Assembly (NCBI RefSeq): GCF_013113735.1
Contig: NZ_CP053346.1
Span: 4,664,001 to 4,728,000, forward strand
From: Sphingomonas sp. AP4-R1
GTDB taxonomy: Bacteria > Pseudomonadota > Alphaproteobacteria > Sphingomonadales > Sphingomonadaceae
DNA: 64,000 nucleotides
Direction: 5' to 3'
Shown here: one piece after another, positions 17,881 to 26,335 of the stretch
How positions within the stretch are numbered: the first letter of the stretch is position 1
Layout of the letters: every line of letters starts with the position of its first letter
Position numbers and translations under genes: made by a program
Notes under the pieces: generated by a model
Database searches by the model: none
What the model saw: the letters and a program-made list of their open reading frames with translations, nothing else
Told to the model about the DNA's origin: nothing

Positions 17881-19197
17881 ATGCAGTCGAACGATAGCGC
17901 CGACCTCACCCGCGTTGGCCCGGGCACGGTCATGGGCACCTTCATGCGCCAATATTGGATGCCCGCCCTCCTGTCGTCGGAAGTGGTGGCAGACGGCGAT
18001 CCGGTACGCCTGATGATCATGTGCGAAAAACTAATCGCCTTCCGCGACACCAGCGGCAGGGTCGGGATCATGGATCATCGCTGCCCACATCGCTGCGCAT
18101 CCTTGTTCATCGGGCGCAACGAGCAGAGCGGGATCCGATGCGTCTATCATGGCTGGAAGTTCGACGTGGATGGCAAGTGCGTCGATATGCCGAGCGTGCC
18201 GGCGCGGATGGACTTCAAGGAAAAGGTCCACGCCAAGGCTTATAAGACGCATGAGGCCAACGGCCTGATCTGGGTCTATATGGGCGAGAACCAGGCCAGC
18301 CCCCCGCCGCTGCCTGAGATCGAGGCGACGATGGAGCCCGACGCAGAGATCTGGTGCCTGCAACGCGACTGCAATTGGCTCCAGGCTCTGGAAGGCGATA
18401 TCGACACGAGCCATGTCGGCTTCCTGCATGTCGGTGGCATCGAGGCCGATGATCTCGAGCCGGACCATCCGATGCGCCCGACGGTGCTGGATCGTGCACC
18501 CGAATATGAGGTTGCCCAGTCAGATTGGGGCGTGATGTACGGCGGCTACCGCCCGAACGATGACGGCCAGATGTCGTGGCGCATCGCCCATTTCATGTTC
18601 CCGCACTGGACCCAGACGCCGAATAACCGCTTCGTGAGCCGGGCCATCGCGCGCGCCTGGGTGCCGATCGACGATGAGCATTCGATGCTGTTCGACATCA
18701 CCTGCGGCGTGGACGCGGGGAATCCGGCTTATAATTCGACGCTCAAGGACGGCACGCCGCTCTACGACAAGATCAGCTACGCACCGAACACCACCGACTG
18801 GTATGGTCGGTGGCGCTCGACAGACGACATCCGCAACGATTGGGCGATCGATCGCGACTCCCAGCGCAATGGCCATCAGTTCACCGGCATCCCCAACATC
18901 ACGATGCAGGATCAGGCGGTAACGGAGAGCATGGGACCGATCACGGACCATAGCTTCGAAAATCTGGCGCCGACCGATCAGATGATCGCGCGCGTCCGCC
19001 GGCGCCTGCTGCTCGCGGCGCGAGCCTTGTCCAACAAGGGGACGGTGGGCCCCGGAGTCGAGGATCCGAGCATTTTCTACAAAGCGCGGGCCGGCTCCTT
19101 TCTCCACGATCCCGCGGACGGTCTGATGGGGGCCTACGAAGCCGCGCTCGCCAAGGCGGTGCGCTGGCCGATCAGAGAAACTGAAGCAGCCGAGTGA
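17881..19197 (+). CDS. Rieske aromatic oxygenase alpha subunit, phthalate-dioxygenase type
   Basis: A 438-residue terminal oxygenase. Its N-terminus (LTRVGPGTVMGTFMRQYWMPAL) matches the phthalate 4,5-dioxygenase / phenoxybenzoate dioxygenase group, which includes LigX-type O-demethylases. Rieske ligands are C68/H70 (CPH) and C87/H90 (CVYH); the iron site is D175-TS-H178-VGFL-H183. I chose ATG 17881, preceded by GAAAGAG, over an upstream in-frame TTG. The phthalate-type reductase follows 144 bp downstream on the same strand, forming a two-component system with no separate ferredoxin or beta subunit, which is normal for this group. The reaction could be dihydroxylation or ether/methoxy cleavage. 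Confidence 0.9.
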   Translation: MQSNDSADLTRVGPGTVMGTFMRQYWMPALLSSEVVADGDPVRLMIMCEKLIAFRDTSGRVGIMDHRCPHRCASLFIGRNEQSGIRCVYHGWKFDVDGKCVDMPSVPARMDFKEKVHAKAYKTHEANGLIWVYMGENQASPPPLPEIEATMEPDAEIWCLQRDCNWLQALEGDIDTSHVGFLHVGGIEADDLEPDHPMRPTVLDRAPEYEVAQSDWGVMYGGYRPNDDGQMSWRIAHFMFPHWTQTPNNRFVSRAIARAWVPIDDEHSMLFDITCGVDAGNPAYNSTLKDGTPLYDKISYAPNTTDWYGRWRSTDDIRNDWAIDRDSQRNGHQFTGIPNITMQDQAVTESMGPITDHSFENLAPTDQMIARVRRRLLLAARALSNKGTVGPGVEDPSIFYKARAGSFLHDPADGLMGAYEAALAKAVRWPIRETEAAE

Positions 19198-19341
19198 CGA
19201 GTAACGCGGACCGGTCGATCCATGCCCGGCCCGAACAAGGACATAACAGGTGACGAAACGAGTAGAGGTGGAGCCGACGCGCCGATCCAGGGCGCGCACG
19301 GACTTCGACCATCGCGCGCAACGCACCGCGAGGAGAGGCTG

Positions 19342-20274
19342 ATGCGCGTACGACTTCGGAACATCCGCTGGGAAGCGGAGGGGATCAATAGCTACGTCCT
19401 CGAGCCCATGGCAGGCGAACGTCTCCCGGCCTTTACCGCCGGTGCCCATATCGATCTTCAGCTCGCGAAAGGTCTGGCGCGCAGTTATTCGCTGGTCAAC
19501 GATCCGGCGATCCGCGGCTATTACGAGATTGCCGTCCACCACGCGATCGACGGACGCGGCGGCTCCCGCCATATCCACGAAAACTGGCGTGTCGGCGAAA
19601 TCCTCGAAATCTCGGACCCGAAGAACAATTTCCCGCTGGAGGAATCGGCCGAGCATACCGTGCTGATCGCCGGGGGAATCGGGGTGACGCCGATGTTGCC
19701 GATGATCGCGCGCCTCGAGCAACTCGGCCGGACGTGGGAACTGCATTATGTCGCAGCCACGCCCGATCGGGCGGCCTATGTCGATCGTATCGAGGAATAT
19801 CCCCAAGTCGAGATCGCCTATGATGGCATCCCCGGCGGCCAGCGGCTCGATCTGAAGAAGATCTGTGACCGGGCGCCAGCGAACGCGCATCTCTACTGCT
19901 GCGGCCCAACGGGCATGCTGGATGCCTTCGTCGCGATCAACGCAAGCCGGCCCAAAGGCCATGCCCATATCGAGTACTTCTCCGCGGAGACCGAATTGGC
20001 CATCGACGGTGGGTACAGCCTGGAACTCGCCAAGAGCGGCAAGACGATCGTCGTGGAGGAAGGCGAGACGATGCTGGACGCTTTGCTGACGGCAGGCGTC
20101 GATATCGGTTTCGCCTGCGCCGAGGGCGTGTGCGGCACGTGCCAGGTCAAGGTGCTGGACGGCGTGCCGGACCATCGCGACCATTTTCTGACCGAAGACG
20201 AAAAGGCCGCGAATACATCGATCATGGTGTGCTGCTCGGGATCCAAGAGCCCCGTGCTCGTGCTGGACGTCTGA
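19342..20274 (+). CDS. Phthalate-dioxygenase-type reductase (FMN, NAD, 2Fe-2S)
   Basis: A 310-residue electron-transfer protein of the VanB/OphA1 family. It has an FMN/NAD ferredoxin-reductase module with ARSYSLVNDP and the GGIGVTPMLPM loop, and a C-terminal plant-type 2Fe-2S domain with CAEGVCGTC and a distal CC. The start at 19342 is supported by AGGAGAGG just upstream. It supplies NADH electrons to the preceding oxygenase and, since no other reductase is present, probably also to the VanA-like oxygenase at 13295. Confidence 0.92.
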   Translation: MRVRLRNIRWEAEGINSYVLEPMAGERLPAFTAGAHIDLQLAKGLARSYSLVNDPAIRGYYEIAVHHAIDGRGGSRHIHENWRVGEILEISDPKNNFPLEESAEHTVLIAGGIGVTPMLPMIARLEQLGRTWELHYVAATPDRAAYVDRIEEYPQVEIAYDGIPGGQRLDLKKICDRAPANAHLYCCGPTGMLDAFVAINASRPKGHAHIEYFSAETELAIDGGYSLELAKSGKTIVVEEGETMLDALLTAGVDIGFACAEGVCGTCQVKVLDGVPDHRDHFLTEDEKAANTSIMVCCSGSKSPVLVLDV

Positions 20275-20353
20275 TGCCGGTAGCCGGACTATAATCCCGG
20301 AAAACGAATGCGAGCGCTAGAATTCTTATGCCCAACCTTGGGCAGAAAAGTCC

Positions 20354-20368
20354 GATGGTCAGGCCAAT
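20354..20368. promoter_or_regulatory. Diverged FadR-type operator before the transporter-GMC-ALDH operon
   Basis: GATGGTCAGGCCAAT agrees with AATGGTCAGACCATT at 12 of 15 positions; the TGGTCAG half is perfect. It lies 54 bp before the GTG start of the AAHS transporter at 20422. A TATAAT at 20290-20295 could be the -10 of a promoter just upstream. Confidence 0.5.
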
Positions 20369-20421
20369 AGGTCTTATGAAAATGATATGCTGGCCATCAA
20401 GGCGAGCCTGAGAGGAACAGA

Positions 20422-21789
20422 GTGACATTCGCAGGCGAACCTGACGAGACGAGCACCGGCCGAATGCTGGACACGTTACCGATGTCGCTCTTCCAGATCG
20501 TCGCGGTGCTGATGATCGCACTGAGCGTGATACTGGACGGACTCGATAACCAGATGCTCGGCCTTGCTGCCCCTTCCCTCATCAGGGAATGGGGTTTTGC
20601 CAAGGAGGTGCTGGGCGTCATCTTTGCCCTCGGCTTTGTCGGCATGGGGGTCGGCACACTCGCCTCGGGCTGGCTCGGTGATCGGTACGGCCGCCGCGTG
20701 GCGCTGCTGTTCGGCGTCATCACCTTCGGCATCGCGACGATCCTCACGGGGCTGGCGACCTCCGTCGCACAGATTGCGATCCTGAAGACTCTTGCCGGCG
20801 TGGGCCTGGGCGGGATCCCGGGGACGGCTGCTGCGATGATCGCCGAATTTACGCCTTCGCGCTGGCGCAGCCTGGCTGTCACCTTCGGTGCGGTCTGCGT
20901 CTCGATCGGCGGCGTGCTCGGTGGAATTGCGGCCGCGTTCATCTTGCCACCGTTCGGTTGGCGGGCGCTCTTCTATCTGGGCGGCGCGATCACGTTGGTG
21001 TTCGCGCTCCTCTTCTGGTTCTTCCTGCCGGAATCGCCACGGTATCTTGCGGTCACATCCGGCCGCACGGCCGAACTGGCCGAAATGCTGCGCCGAATGG
21101 GGCATGAGGACCCGGACCTGGCGCTCACGGAGCGCTGCGAGCAACCAAGCCCCGATCGCGCGCCTTCCAGCCTGCTTTTCAAGGGTTCGTTGCTGCGTGA
21201 CAGTCTTGCGCTCTCGGCCGCGATGCTCGCGGGCATGTTCATGATCTATCTGATGTTCAACTGGGCGCCGACGCTGCTTTCGGGCCTGGGCTTCGGTCTG
21301 CCCACGGCAAGCCTGGGTCTGACGAGCTTCAATCTGGGCGGCACGATCGGCGCCCTGATCGCCGCGACCATCATCCTTCGAATGGGGTCGCGTGGCCCCC
21401 TGATTTTCATGGCGCTGGTCGGCACCGGGATCTGCGTTTTCCTGGCCGCTCTGCCCATCGTCGGCGGCCAGAATGAAACGCCGTTGCTGGCGGCCCTATG
21501 TGGGCTCGGCCTGTTTGCCAGCGCAGCGCAATCTGCGATGTTCTCGGTCGGTGCGCATGCCTTTCCGACCGCGGTGCGCGCACGGGGATTGGGGCTGATG
21601 GGTGCCGCTGGCCGGGTTGGCGCGATCCTGAGCGCGTTGCTCGGCGCGGCTTTGCTGGGCGGCGGCAATGCCAGCTTCTTCGGAATCCTCGCGATCCTCA
21701 TGTTCGTCAACGCGATGGCATTCGTAGCGGTACGGAACCACGTCCCGTCGCGATTGCCTCCCGCTTTGCTCCGGGAGATACCTGCGTGA
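20422..21789 (+). CDS. MFS transporter, aromatic acid:H+ symporter (AAHS) type
   Basis: A 455-residue twelve-helix transporter. The DGLDNQMLGLAAPSLIREW motif in helix 1 and GWLGDRYGRR in the 2-3 loop place it in the AAHS family, with FNWAPTLLSGLG in helix 7. It begins with GTG preceded by AGAGGA. It is a paralogue of the transporter at 6954-8363. Its stop overlaps the GTG start of the GMC dehydrogenase (GTGA), so import and first oxidation are coupled. A FadR-like operator lies upstream. Confidence 0.9.
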   Translation: MTFAGEPDETSTGRMLDTLPMSLFQIVAVLMIALSVILDGLDNQMLGLAAPSLIREWGFAKEVLGVIFALGFVGMGVGTLASGWLGDRYGRRVALLFGVITFGIATILTGLATSVAQIAILKTLAGVGLGGIPGTAAAMIAEFTPSRWRSLAVTFGAVCVSIGGVLGGIAAAFILPPFGWRALFYLGGAITLVFALLFWFFLPESPRYLAVTSGRTAELAEMLRRMGHEDPDLALTERCEQPSPDRAPSSLLFKGSLLRDSLALSAAMLAGMFMIYLMFNWAPTLLSGLGFGLPTASLGLTSFNLGGTIGALIAATIILRMGSRGPLIFMALVGTGICVFLAALPIVGGQNETPLLAALCGLGLFASAAQSAMFSVGAHAFPTAVRARGLGLMGAAGRVGAILSALLGAALLGGGNASFFGILAILMFVNAMAFVAVRNHVPSRLPPALLREIPA

Positions 21790-23414
21790 TCGAAAGCTTC
21801 GATTATATCGTGATCGGCTCCGGATCGGCCGGGGCCGTCATGGCCAATCGTCTGTCCGCCGATCCCGCCGTGCGTGTGGCGCTGATCGAGGCGGGCCCGT
21901 CCGACCGCAAGTGGCCGGCCAACATCAAGACGGCGCTGCCGGTCGGCAACATCTTCCTGCTGCCCCATGCCAAATACAACTGGCAGCATGCGCTCAGCGG
22001 CAATGCCGAAGTCGGCAATCGCACGATCAACTTCCCGCGCGGAAAGGTCTTCGGCGGGTGCAGCGCGATCAATGGCGGCGTCTATATTCGCGGCCAGCGC
22101 GCCGACTATGACGCATGGGAGCAGGCCGGCAACGAAGGCTGGTCCTATGATGATGTCCTACCCGCCTTCAAGGCGCTCGAAAACTATGCCGGCGGCCCGA
22201 CGCCCTTTCATGGCACCGGCGGCGAACTCGATGTACAGAAGCCGCGCGAGGTCAATCCGCTGACCCTCGCCTTCGTCGAAGCCGCGGTGGAGGCGGGCCA
22301 TCACCGCAACGACGATTTCGCCGGCACGCGGCAGGACGGTTTCGGCCGCTACGATCTCAAACAGCGCAACGGCCTGCGCCTCAGCAGTTCGCGCGCCTTC
22401 CTCCATCCAGCGCTGAAGCGACCGAACCTCACCGTCTTCGAACTGACCATAGTCCACCGGATCGTCGTCTATCGCGGGCGAGCGGTCGGGATCGAGGTGG
22501 AGCATGACGGTCAGCGGCGCACGATCCGGGCAGTCCGGGAAATCATCCTGAGCGGCGGCACGATCAACTCGCCGCAATTGTTGATGCTCTCCGGCATCGG
22601 CCCGGAAGATCATCTGCGCGCGCACGGCATCGATGTGGTGCAGCCGCTGCCCGGTGTTGGCGCGAACCTGCAGGATCATCCCACCGTCCACGTCGCGATG
22701 GAGAACCCGTCAGCTGAAAGCTACGCCATGTCGCCACGCTCCTGGCCGCGCATGGCGATGAGCCCCTTCCGTTACCTGCTGCGCCGGGACGGCATGCTGG
22801 CGTCGAACGTGGCCGAGGCGGGCGGGTTCGTGTCGACCGACGGCACGGGCCGCCCCGACATCCAGATGACGTTCCTCGTCGGCCTGAAATCCAATGCGCG
22901 GACGATCCCGAAGGCGCACGGCTATATGGCACTGGTGCAGCTCCTGCGGCCGAAGAGCGCGGGATCGGTGCGGCTGCGGAGCGCCAACCCGCAGGACAAG
23001 CCGATCATCGATCCGAACTTCTTTGCCGATCCGTATGACCTAAGCACCCTCATGGCGGGCTTCCGCGAGGCGCGGAGGATCGTCTCGCAGCCGGCGCTCG
23101 CACGCTTTTCGGGCGCGGAGATCGAGCCGGGCGCCGAGCTTCAGAGCGATGCGCAGGTCGGTGCCGCGCTGCGCCGTTACGTCAACACGGCCTATCACCC
23201 GACCGGAACCTGCAAGATGGGTCCGGACAGCGATCCGATGGCGGTCGTCGATCATCGTCTGCGCGTGCGCGGCATTGCGGGGCTGCGCGTCGTCGACGCT
23301 TCCATCATGCCCGACATCATCAGCGGCAATACCAGCGCGCCGACGATGATGATCGGCGAGCGTGCCGCTGGCTTCGTGCTTGAAGACGCCGTGAAATCGA
23401 ACATCGCCGCCTGA
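21786..23414 (+). CDS. GMC-family FAD-dependent alcohol dehydrogenase
   Basis: A 542-residue choline-dehydrogenase-like flavoprotein oxidising a primary alcohol to an aldehyde. The N-terminal FAD motif is IVIGSGSAGAVMANRLS. GMC signature 1 surrounds GKVFGGCSAINGGVYIRG and signature 2 is GGTINSPQLLMLSGIGP. The C-terminal catalytic His/Asn region is YHPTGTCKMG and ISGNTSAPTMMIGERAA. The true start is GTG 21786, overlapping the transporter stop; the frame is open further upstream but that part is antisense-like. The next gene, 25 bp on, is an aldehyde dehydrogenase, giving an alcohol to acid pair. Polyethylene-glycol dehydrogenase (PegA) is one relative of this type; the substrate here is unproven. 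Confidence 0.92.
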   Translation: MIESFDYIVIGSGSAGAVMANRLSADPAVRVALIEAGPSDRKWPANIKTALPVGNIFLLPHAKYNWQHALSGNAEVGNRTINFPRGKVFGGCSAINGGVYIRGQRADYDAWEQAGNEGWSYDDVLPAFKALENYAGGPTPFHGTGGELDVQKPREVNPLTLAFVEAAVEAGHHRNDDFAGTRQDGFGRYDLKQRNGLRLSSSRAFLHPALKRPNLTVFELTIVHRIVVYRGRAVGIEVEHDGQRRTIRAVREIILSGGTINSPQLLMLSGIGPEDHLRAHGIDVVQPLPGVGANLQDHPTVHVAMENPSAESYAMSPRSWPRMAMSPFRYLLRRDGMLASNVAEAGGFVSTDGTGRPDIQMTFLVGLKSNARTIPKAHGYMALVQLLRPKSAGSVRLRSANPQDKPIIDPNFFADPYDLSTLMAGFREARRIVSQPALARFSGAEIEPGAELQSDAQVGAALRRYVNTAYHPTGTCKMGPDSDPMAVVDHRLRVRGIAGLRVVDASIMPDIISGNTSAPTMMIGERAAGFVLEDAVKSNIAA

Positions 23415-23439
23415 GCGTGGCGGACAAAGGAGAGATGCG

Positions 23440-24930
23440 ATGGAGATGATCAAGGTCGGCGCACGCCGCCCGGCGATGCTGGATCGCCCCCAGCAGGAGA
23501 TGTTGATCGACGGCCAGCGCGTGCCTGCGCTTTCCGGCAAGACGTTCGAGACGCGCAACCCTGCGACGGGCGAATTGCTGGCGATCGTGGCCGATGGCGA
23601 CGCGCAGGACGTGGATCGCGCCGTAAAGTCCGCGCGCGCTGCCTTCGAAGGTCCATGGAGCCGCATGAAGGCGGTCGAGCGCCAGCGCATCATGCTGCGC
23701 CTCGCCGACCTCGTCGAAGATCATTACGAAGAATTGGCGATGCTCGACACGCTCGATCTGGGCGCGCCCTATTCGCGTACCATGCTGGGCAAGGCACGCG
23801 CCGGCGCATTGCTGCGTTATTATGCGGGTCAAGCCACGCTGATCGCAGGCGAAACGCTGCCGAATGCCGCGATGGGCGACGTGATCAGCCATACACTCAA
23901 GGAACCGATCGGCGTGGTCGCCGCGATCAACCCGTGGAACGGGCCGGTCGGCATGTCGGTGTGGAAAGCCGGCCCCGTTCTGGCGAGCGGGTGCACGCTG
24001 GTCATGAAGCCGGCCGAGCAGACCCCCCTGTCCGCGCTCCGCTTCGGCGAACTGTGCCTCGAGGCGGGTGTGCCACCCGGCGTGATCAACATCCTGACGG
24101 GCCAGGGGGCGGCCGGGGCTGCGCTGTCCGCGCATCCGGATGTCGACAAGATCGCCTTCACGGGCTCGACCGGCGTCGGCGAAAAGATTCTCCACGCAGC
24201 CGCTGGCACGATGAAGCGCGTCACCGTCGAGCTCGGCGGCAAGTCACCCAACATCGTCTTTGCCGATGCGGATCTCGACAAGGCGGTTCCGGCCGCCGCG
24301 ATGGCGGTGTTCGCCAATTCCGGACAGATCTGCAGCGCGGGCACGCGCCTCTTCGTCCAGTCCTCGATCCGCGAAGAATTCATGGAGCGGCTCGCGGCTT
24401 TCACCCGGACGATCAAGGTCGGTGACCCGCTCGATCCCGAAACCCAGATCGGCCCGGTCGTCTCCGCGCCGCAGATGGACAAGATCCTCGCTTATATCGA
24501 GAGCGCCACGCGTGAAGGTGGCGAGGCCCTGGTCGGCGGTAAGCGCATGAGTGGTGTCGGCTATGATGATGGCTTCTTCATCGAACCGACTATTTTCACT
24601 GGCCTCGACGACACGATGACGATCGTACGCGAGGAGATCTTCGGGCCGGTCCTGTCGGCGTTAAGTTTCGATACGATCGAGGAGGCGCTGCAGCGCGCCA
24701 ACGCCACGGAATTTGGATTGGCCAGCGGCGTATGGACCAGCAATCTCACGACCGCGCATCGCATGGCGCGCGGCATTCGCGCCGGCTCCGTTTGGATCAA
24801 TTGCTATCAGATGCTCGATCCCGGCGTGCCGTTCGGGGGCTACAAGATGAGCGGCTTCGGCCGGGAATCCGGCCCGCATCACATCGAGGATTATCTCGAA
24901 ACCAAGTCGGTCTGGATCAAGTTGGATTGA
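23440..24930 (+). CDS. NAD(P)-dependent aldehyde dehydrogenase
   Basis: A 496-residue member of the ALDH superfamily. The NAD fold carries FTGSTGVGEKI. The general base is E264 in TVELGGKSPN and the nucleophile is C298 in NSGQICSAGTRL. The C-terminal PFGGYKMSGFGRE motif is intact. A strong AAAGGAGAG precedes the ATG. It is the last gene of the transporter-GMC-ALDH operon and converges on the LysR gene, whose stop is 3 bp away. It would oxidise the aldehyde made by the GMC enzyme to a carboxylic acid ready for CoA transfer. Confidence 0.95.
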   Translation: MEMIKVGARRPAMLDRPQQEMLIDGQRVPALSGKTFETRNPATGELLAIVADGDAQDVDRAVKSARAAFEGPWSRMKAVERQRIMLRLADLVEDHYEELAMLDTLDLGAPYSRTMLGKARAGALLRYYAGQATLIAGETLPNAAMGDVISHTLKEPIGVVAAINPWNGPVGMSVWKAGPVLASGCTLVMKPAEQTPLSALRFGELCLEAGVPPGVINILTGQGAAGAALSAHPDVDKIAFTGSTGVGEKILHAAAGTMKRVTVELGGKSPNIVFADADLDKAVPAAAMAVFANSGQICSAGTRLFVQSSIREEFMERLAAFTRTIKVGDPLDPETQIGPVVSAPQMDKILAYIESATREGGEALVGGKRMSGVGYDDGFFIEPTIFTGLDDTMTIVREEIFGPVLSALSFDTIEEALQRANATEFGLASGVWTSNLTTAHRMARGIRAGSVWINCYQMLDPGVPFGGYKMSGFGRESGPHHIEDYLETKSVWIKLD

Positions 24931-24932
24931 AC

Positions 24933-26171
24933 TCAGGGTTCGGCCGTCTGTTCGCTTTGATCTTCGATCCAATCGGACACCGGCCGGTCCTTGCTCGTCC
25001 GGGCTATCTCGCCGAGCAGTTCGAGAAAGCGACGCTGCATCGCCGTCGGCCGCCAGCTGCGCCGCGTCGTGATGCCAATCATGCGGGAACTGTCGTCCAG
25101 CGGCGGTCCGACGCGCGCCAGCAAACCGAGACGGATCTGGAGCGCGACCTGATCGGGCGACAGCAGGGTGAGGAAATGCCCCTCCGTGAGCAGCCGGCCG
25201 ATGATCATGACGGAGCCACACTCGATGGGTGTCTTGGGCAGGTCACGCCCCTCGAACATCCGTTCCCAGATCAGGCGCAGCGGTGTGTTGGCCGGAGGCA
25301 CGATCCAGGGATAGGAAGCGAGCGTATCGAGGTCGGGCATGAGCGGCCCCGCCAGAGGATGCCGACTGCCACACGCAATGACGAGCCGGTCTTCGTAAAG
25401 CGGGATCTGGTGAAGATCGGTGATGTCGAAGGCGCGCAGCGCACCGACGATCAGATCGACCCGCCCGTCGCGCAACGGCTCGACCAGTTCACGCCAGCTT
25501 CCTTCGATCACCTCGAAACGCGCAAGCGGCTGTTCCTGCGCGAGACGTCCCATGGCCGTCGGCGCCAGGAACGGCCGTGAGAGCGGCAAAGCACCGAAGG
25601 CGATGAGTTCACCTTCCGTCTCGACGCCCAATTCCGTCATCGCGGCCGTCAGCTCGCCCAAAGCTAACCGGATACCGCGCGCGAGCTTGCGGCCCGCAGC
25701 GTTAAGCCAGACGCCGCGCCCGCGCCGCTCGACCAGCTTCCCGCCGATCACCTGCTCCAGATCACCCACGGCGCGGTGTACGGCCGTGTGCGAAAAGGGC
25801 GTGTTGGCGGCCGCGACCACGAAGCTGCCTGCATCCGCCAGCGCGAGAAAGGCCCGCAGCTGCGTCATCGTCATGAGCCGCTCCGGGTGCGAAAAGACGC
25901 GGGTCAGGCCCCTCGCCCCCATCGCGATATGATCGATCGCCGCGCGCACCCGCTCGATCACGATCGTACCGACCGGGGTGATCACCATGCCCTCAGACCG
26001 GCGTTCGAAAAGGACGTAGCCGATCTGCTTTTCCAGCTTGGCCAGCCCCTGCGTGAGCGCTGGCTGCGAGAGACTGACCGCGTCCGCAGCGGCGGTGATG
26101 CTGCCTGTCTCTTGTATCGCGAGCAGGGCCCGCAAGTGTCGCAGATTGAGATCGAACGGATCCGCAGCCAT
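24933..26171 (-). CDS. LysR-type regulator with two tandem N-terminal HTH domains
   Basis: At 412 residues this is about 100 longer than a normal LysR protein. Residues 9-68 form a complete LysR winged HTH (LRHLRALLAIQETGSITAAA, SLSQPALTQGLAKLEKQIG). A second one occupies 101-160 (MTQLRAFLALADAGSFVVAA, FSHTAVHRAVGDLEQVIG). The effector-binding domain runs from about 187 to 395. It is divergent from the acyl-CoA dehydrogenase and convergent with the aldehyde dehydrogenase, so it probably controls one or both neighbouring units. Both HTH copies look intact rather than degenerate. The double reading head suggests unusual or spaced operators. Confidence 0.88.
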   Translation of the reverse strand: MAADPFDLNLRHLRALLAIQETGSITAAADAVSLSQPALTQGLAKLEKQIGYVLFERRSEGMVITPVGTIVIERVRAAIDHIAMGARGLTRVFSHPERLMTMTQLRAFLALADAGSFVVAAANTPFSHTAVHRAVGDLEQVIGGKLVERRGRGVWLNAAGRKLARGIRLALGELTAAMTELGVETEGELIAFGALPLSRPFLAPTAMGRLAQEQPLARFEVIEGSWRELVEPLRDGRVDLIVGALRAFDITDLHQIPLYEDRLVIACGSRHPLAGPLMPDLDTLASYPWIVPPANTPLRLIWERMFEGRDLPKTPIECGSVMIIGRLLTEGHFLTLLSPDQVALQIRLGLLARVGPPLDDSSRMIGITTRRSWRPTAMQRRFLELLGEIARTSKDRPVSDWIEDQSEQTAEP

Positions 26172-26271
26172 CCGATCAGCCTCGGATCACGCGCGGGGTC
26201 GGGTATGCGATCGCCATTCCCTTTCCTGCCATCATAAGCGTGCATTTTCAAATAGACGACGTGATAACGTC

Positions 26272-26286
26272 AATGGTAGGACCATT
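26272..26286. promoter_or_regulatory. FadR-type operator of the acyl-CoA dehydrogenase
   Basis: AATGGT-AGG-ACCATT is a perfect palindrome with a 3-base centre. It has the same outer arms and length as the ETF operator and lies 50 bp before the acyl-CoA dehydrogenase start, between it and the divergent LysR gene. Confidence 0.68.
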
Positions 26287-26335
26287 CCGAAAGATCGACC
26301 CATCTTGGGGTTGATACCGGGAAGGAGCGCCGATC

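Noticed and set aside
18520..20184. A 554-codon open frame on the minus strand across the Rieske oxygenase and reductase
   Set aside because: It is antisense to two genes with complete catalytic motifs, and its translation is arginine-rich with no domain pattern. High GC makes such shadow frames common.
20282..20300. Hairpin CCGG...CCGG after the reductase gene as a terminator
   Set aside because: The pairing is only four bases and encloses a TATAAT, so it reads better as a promoter element for the next operon.
20422..24930. Polyethylene-glycol (peg) degradation operon
   Set aside because: A permease, GMC dehydrogenase and ALDH are shared with peg operons, but the acyl-CoA ligase and AraC regulator are missing and Rieske enzymes and a CoA-transferase are present, so the name is not justified.
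26256..26269. GACGT-GATA-ACGTC inverted repeat next to the acyl-CoA dehydrogenase operator
   Set aside because: Short and only loosely similar to the CAACGTC/GACGTTG repeat at 29581; not enough to claim a shared site.
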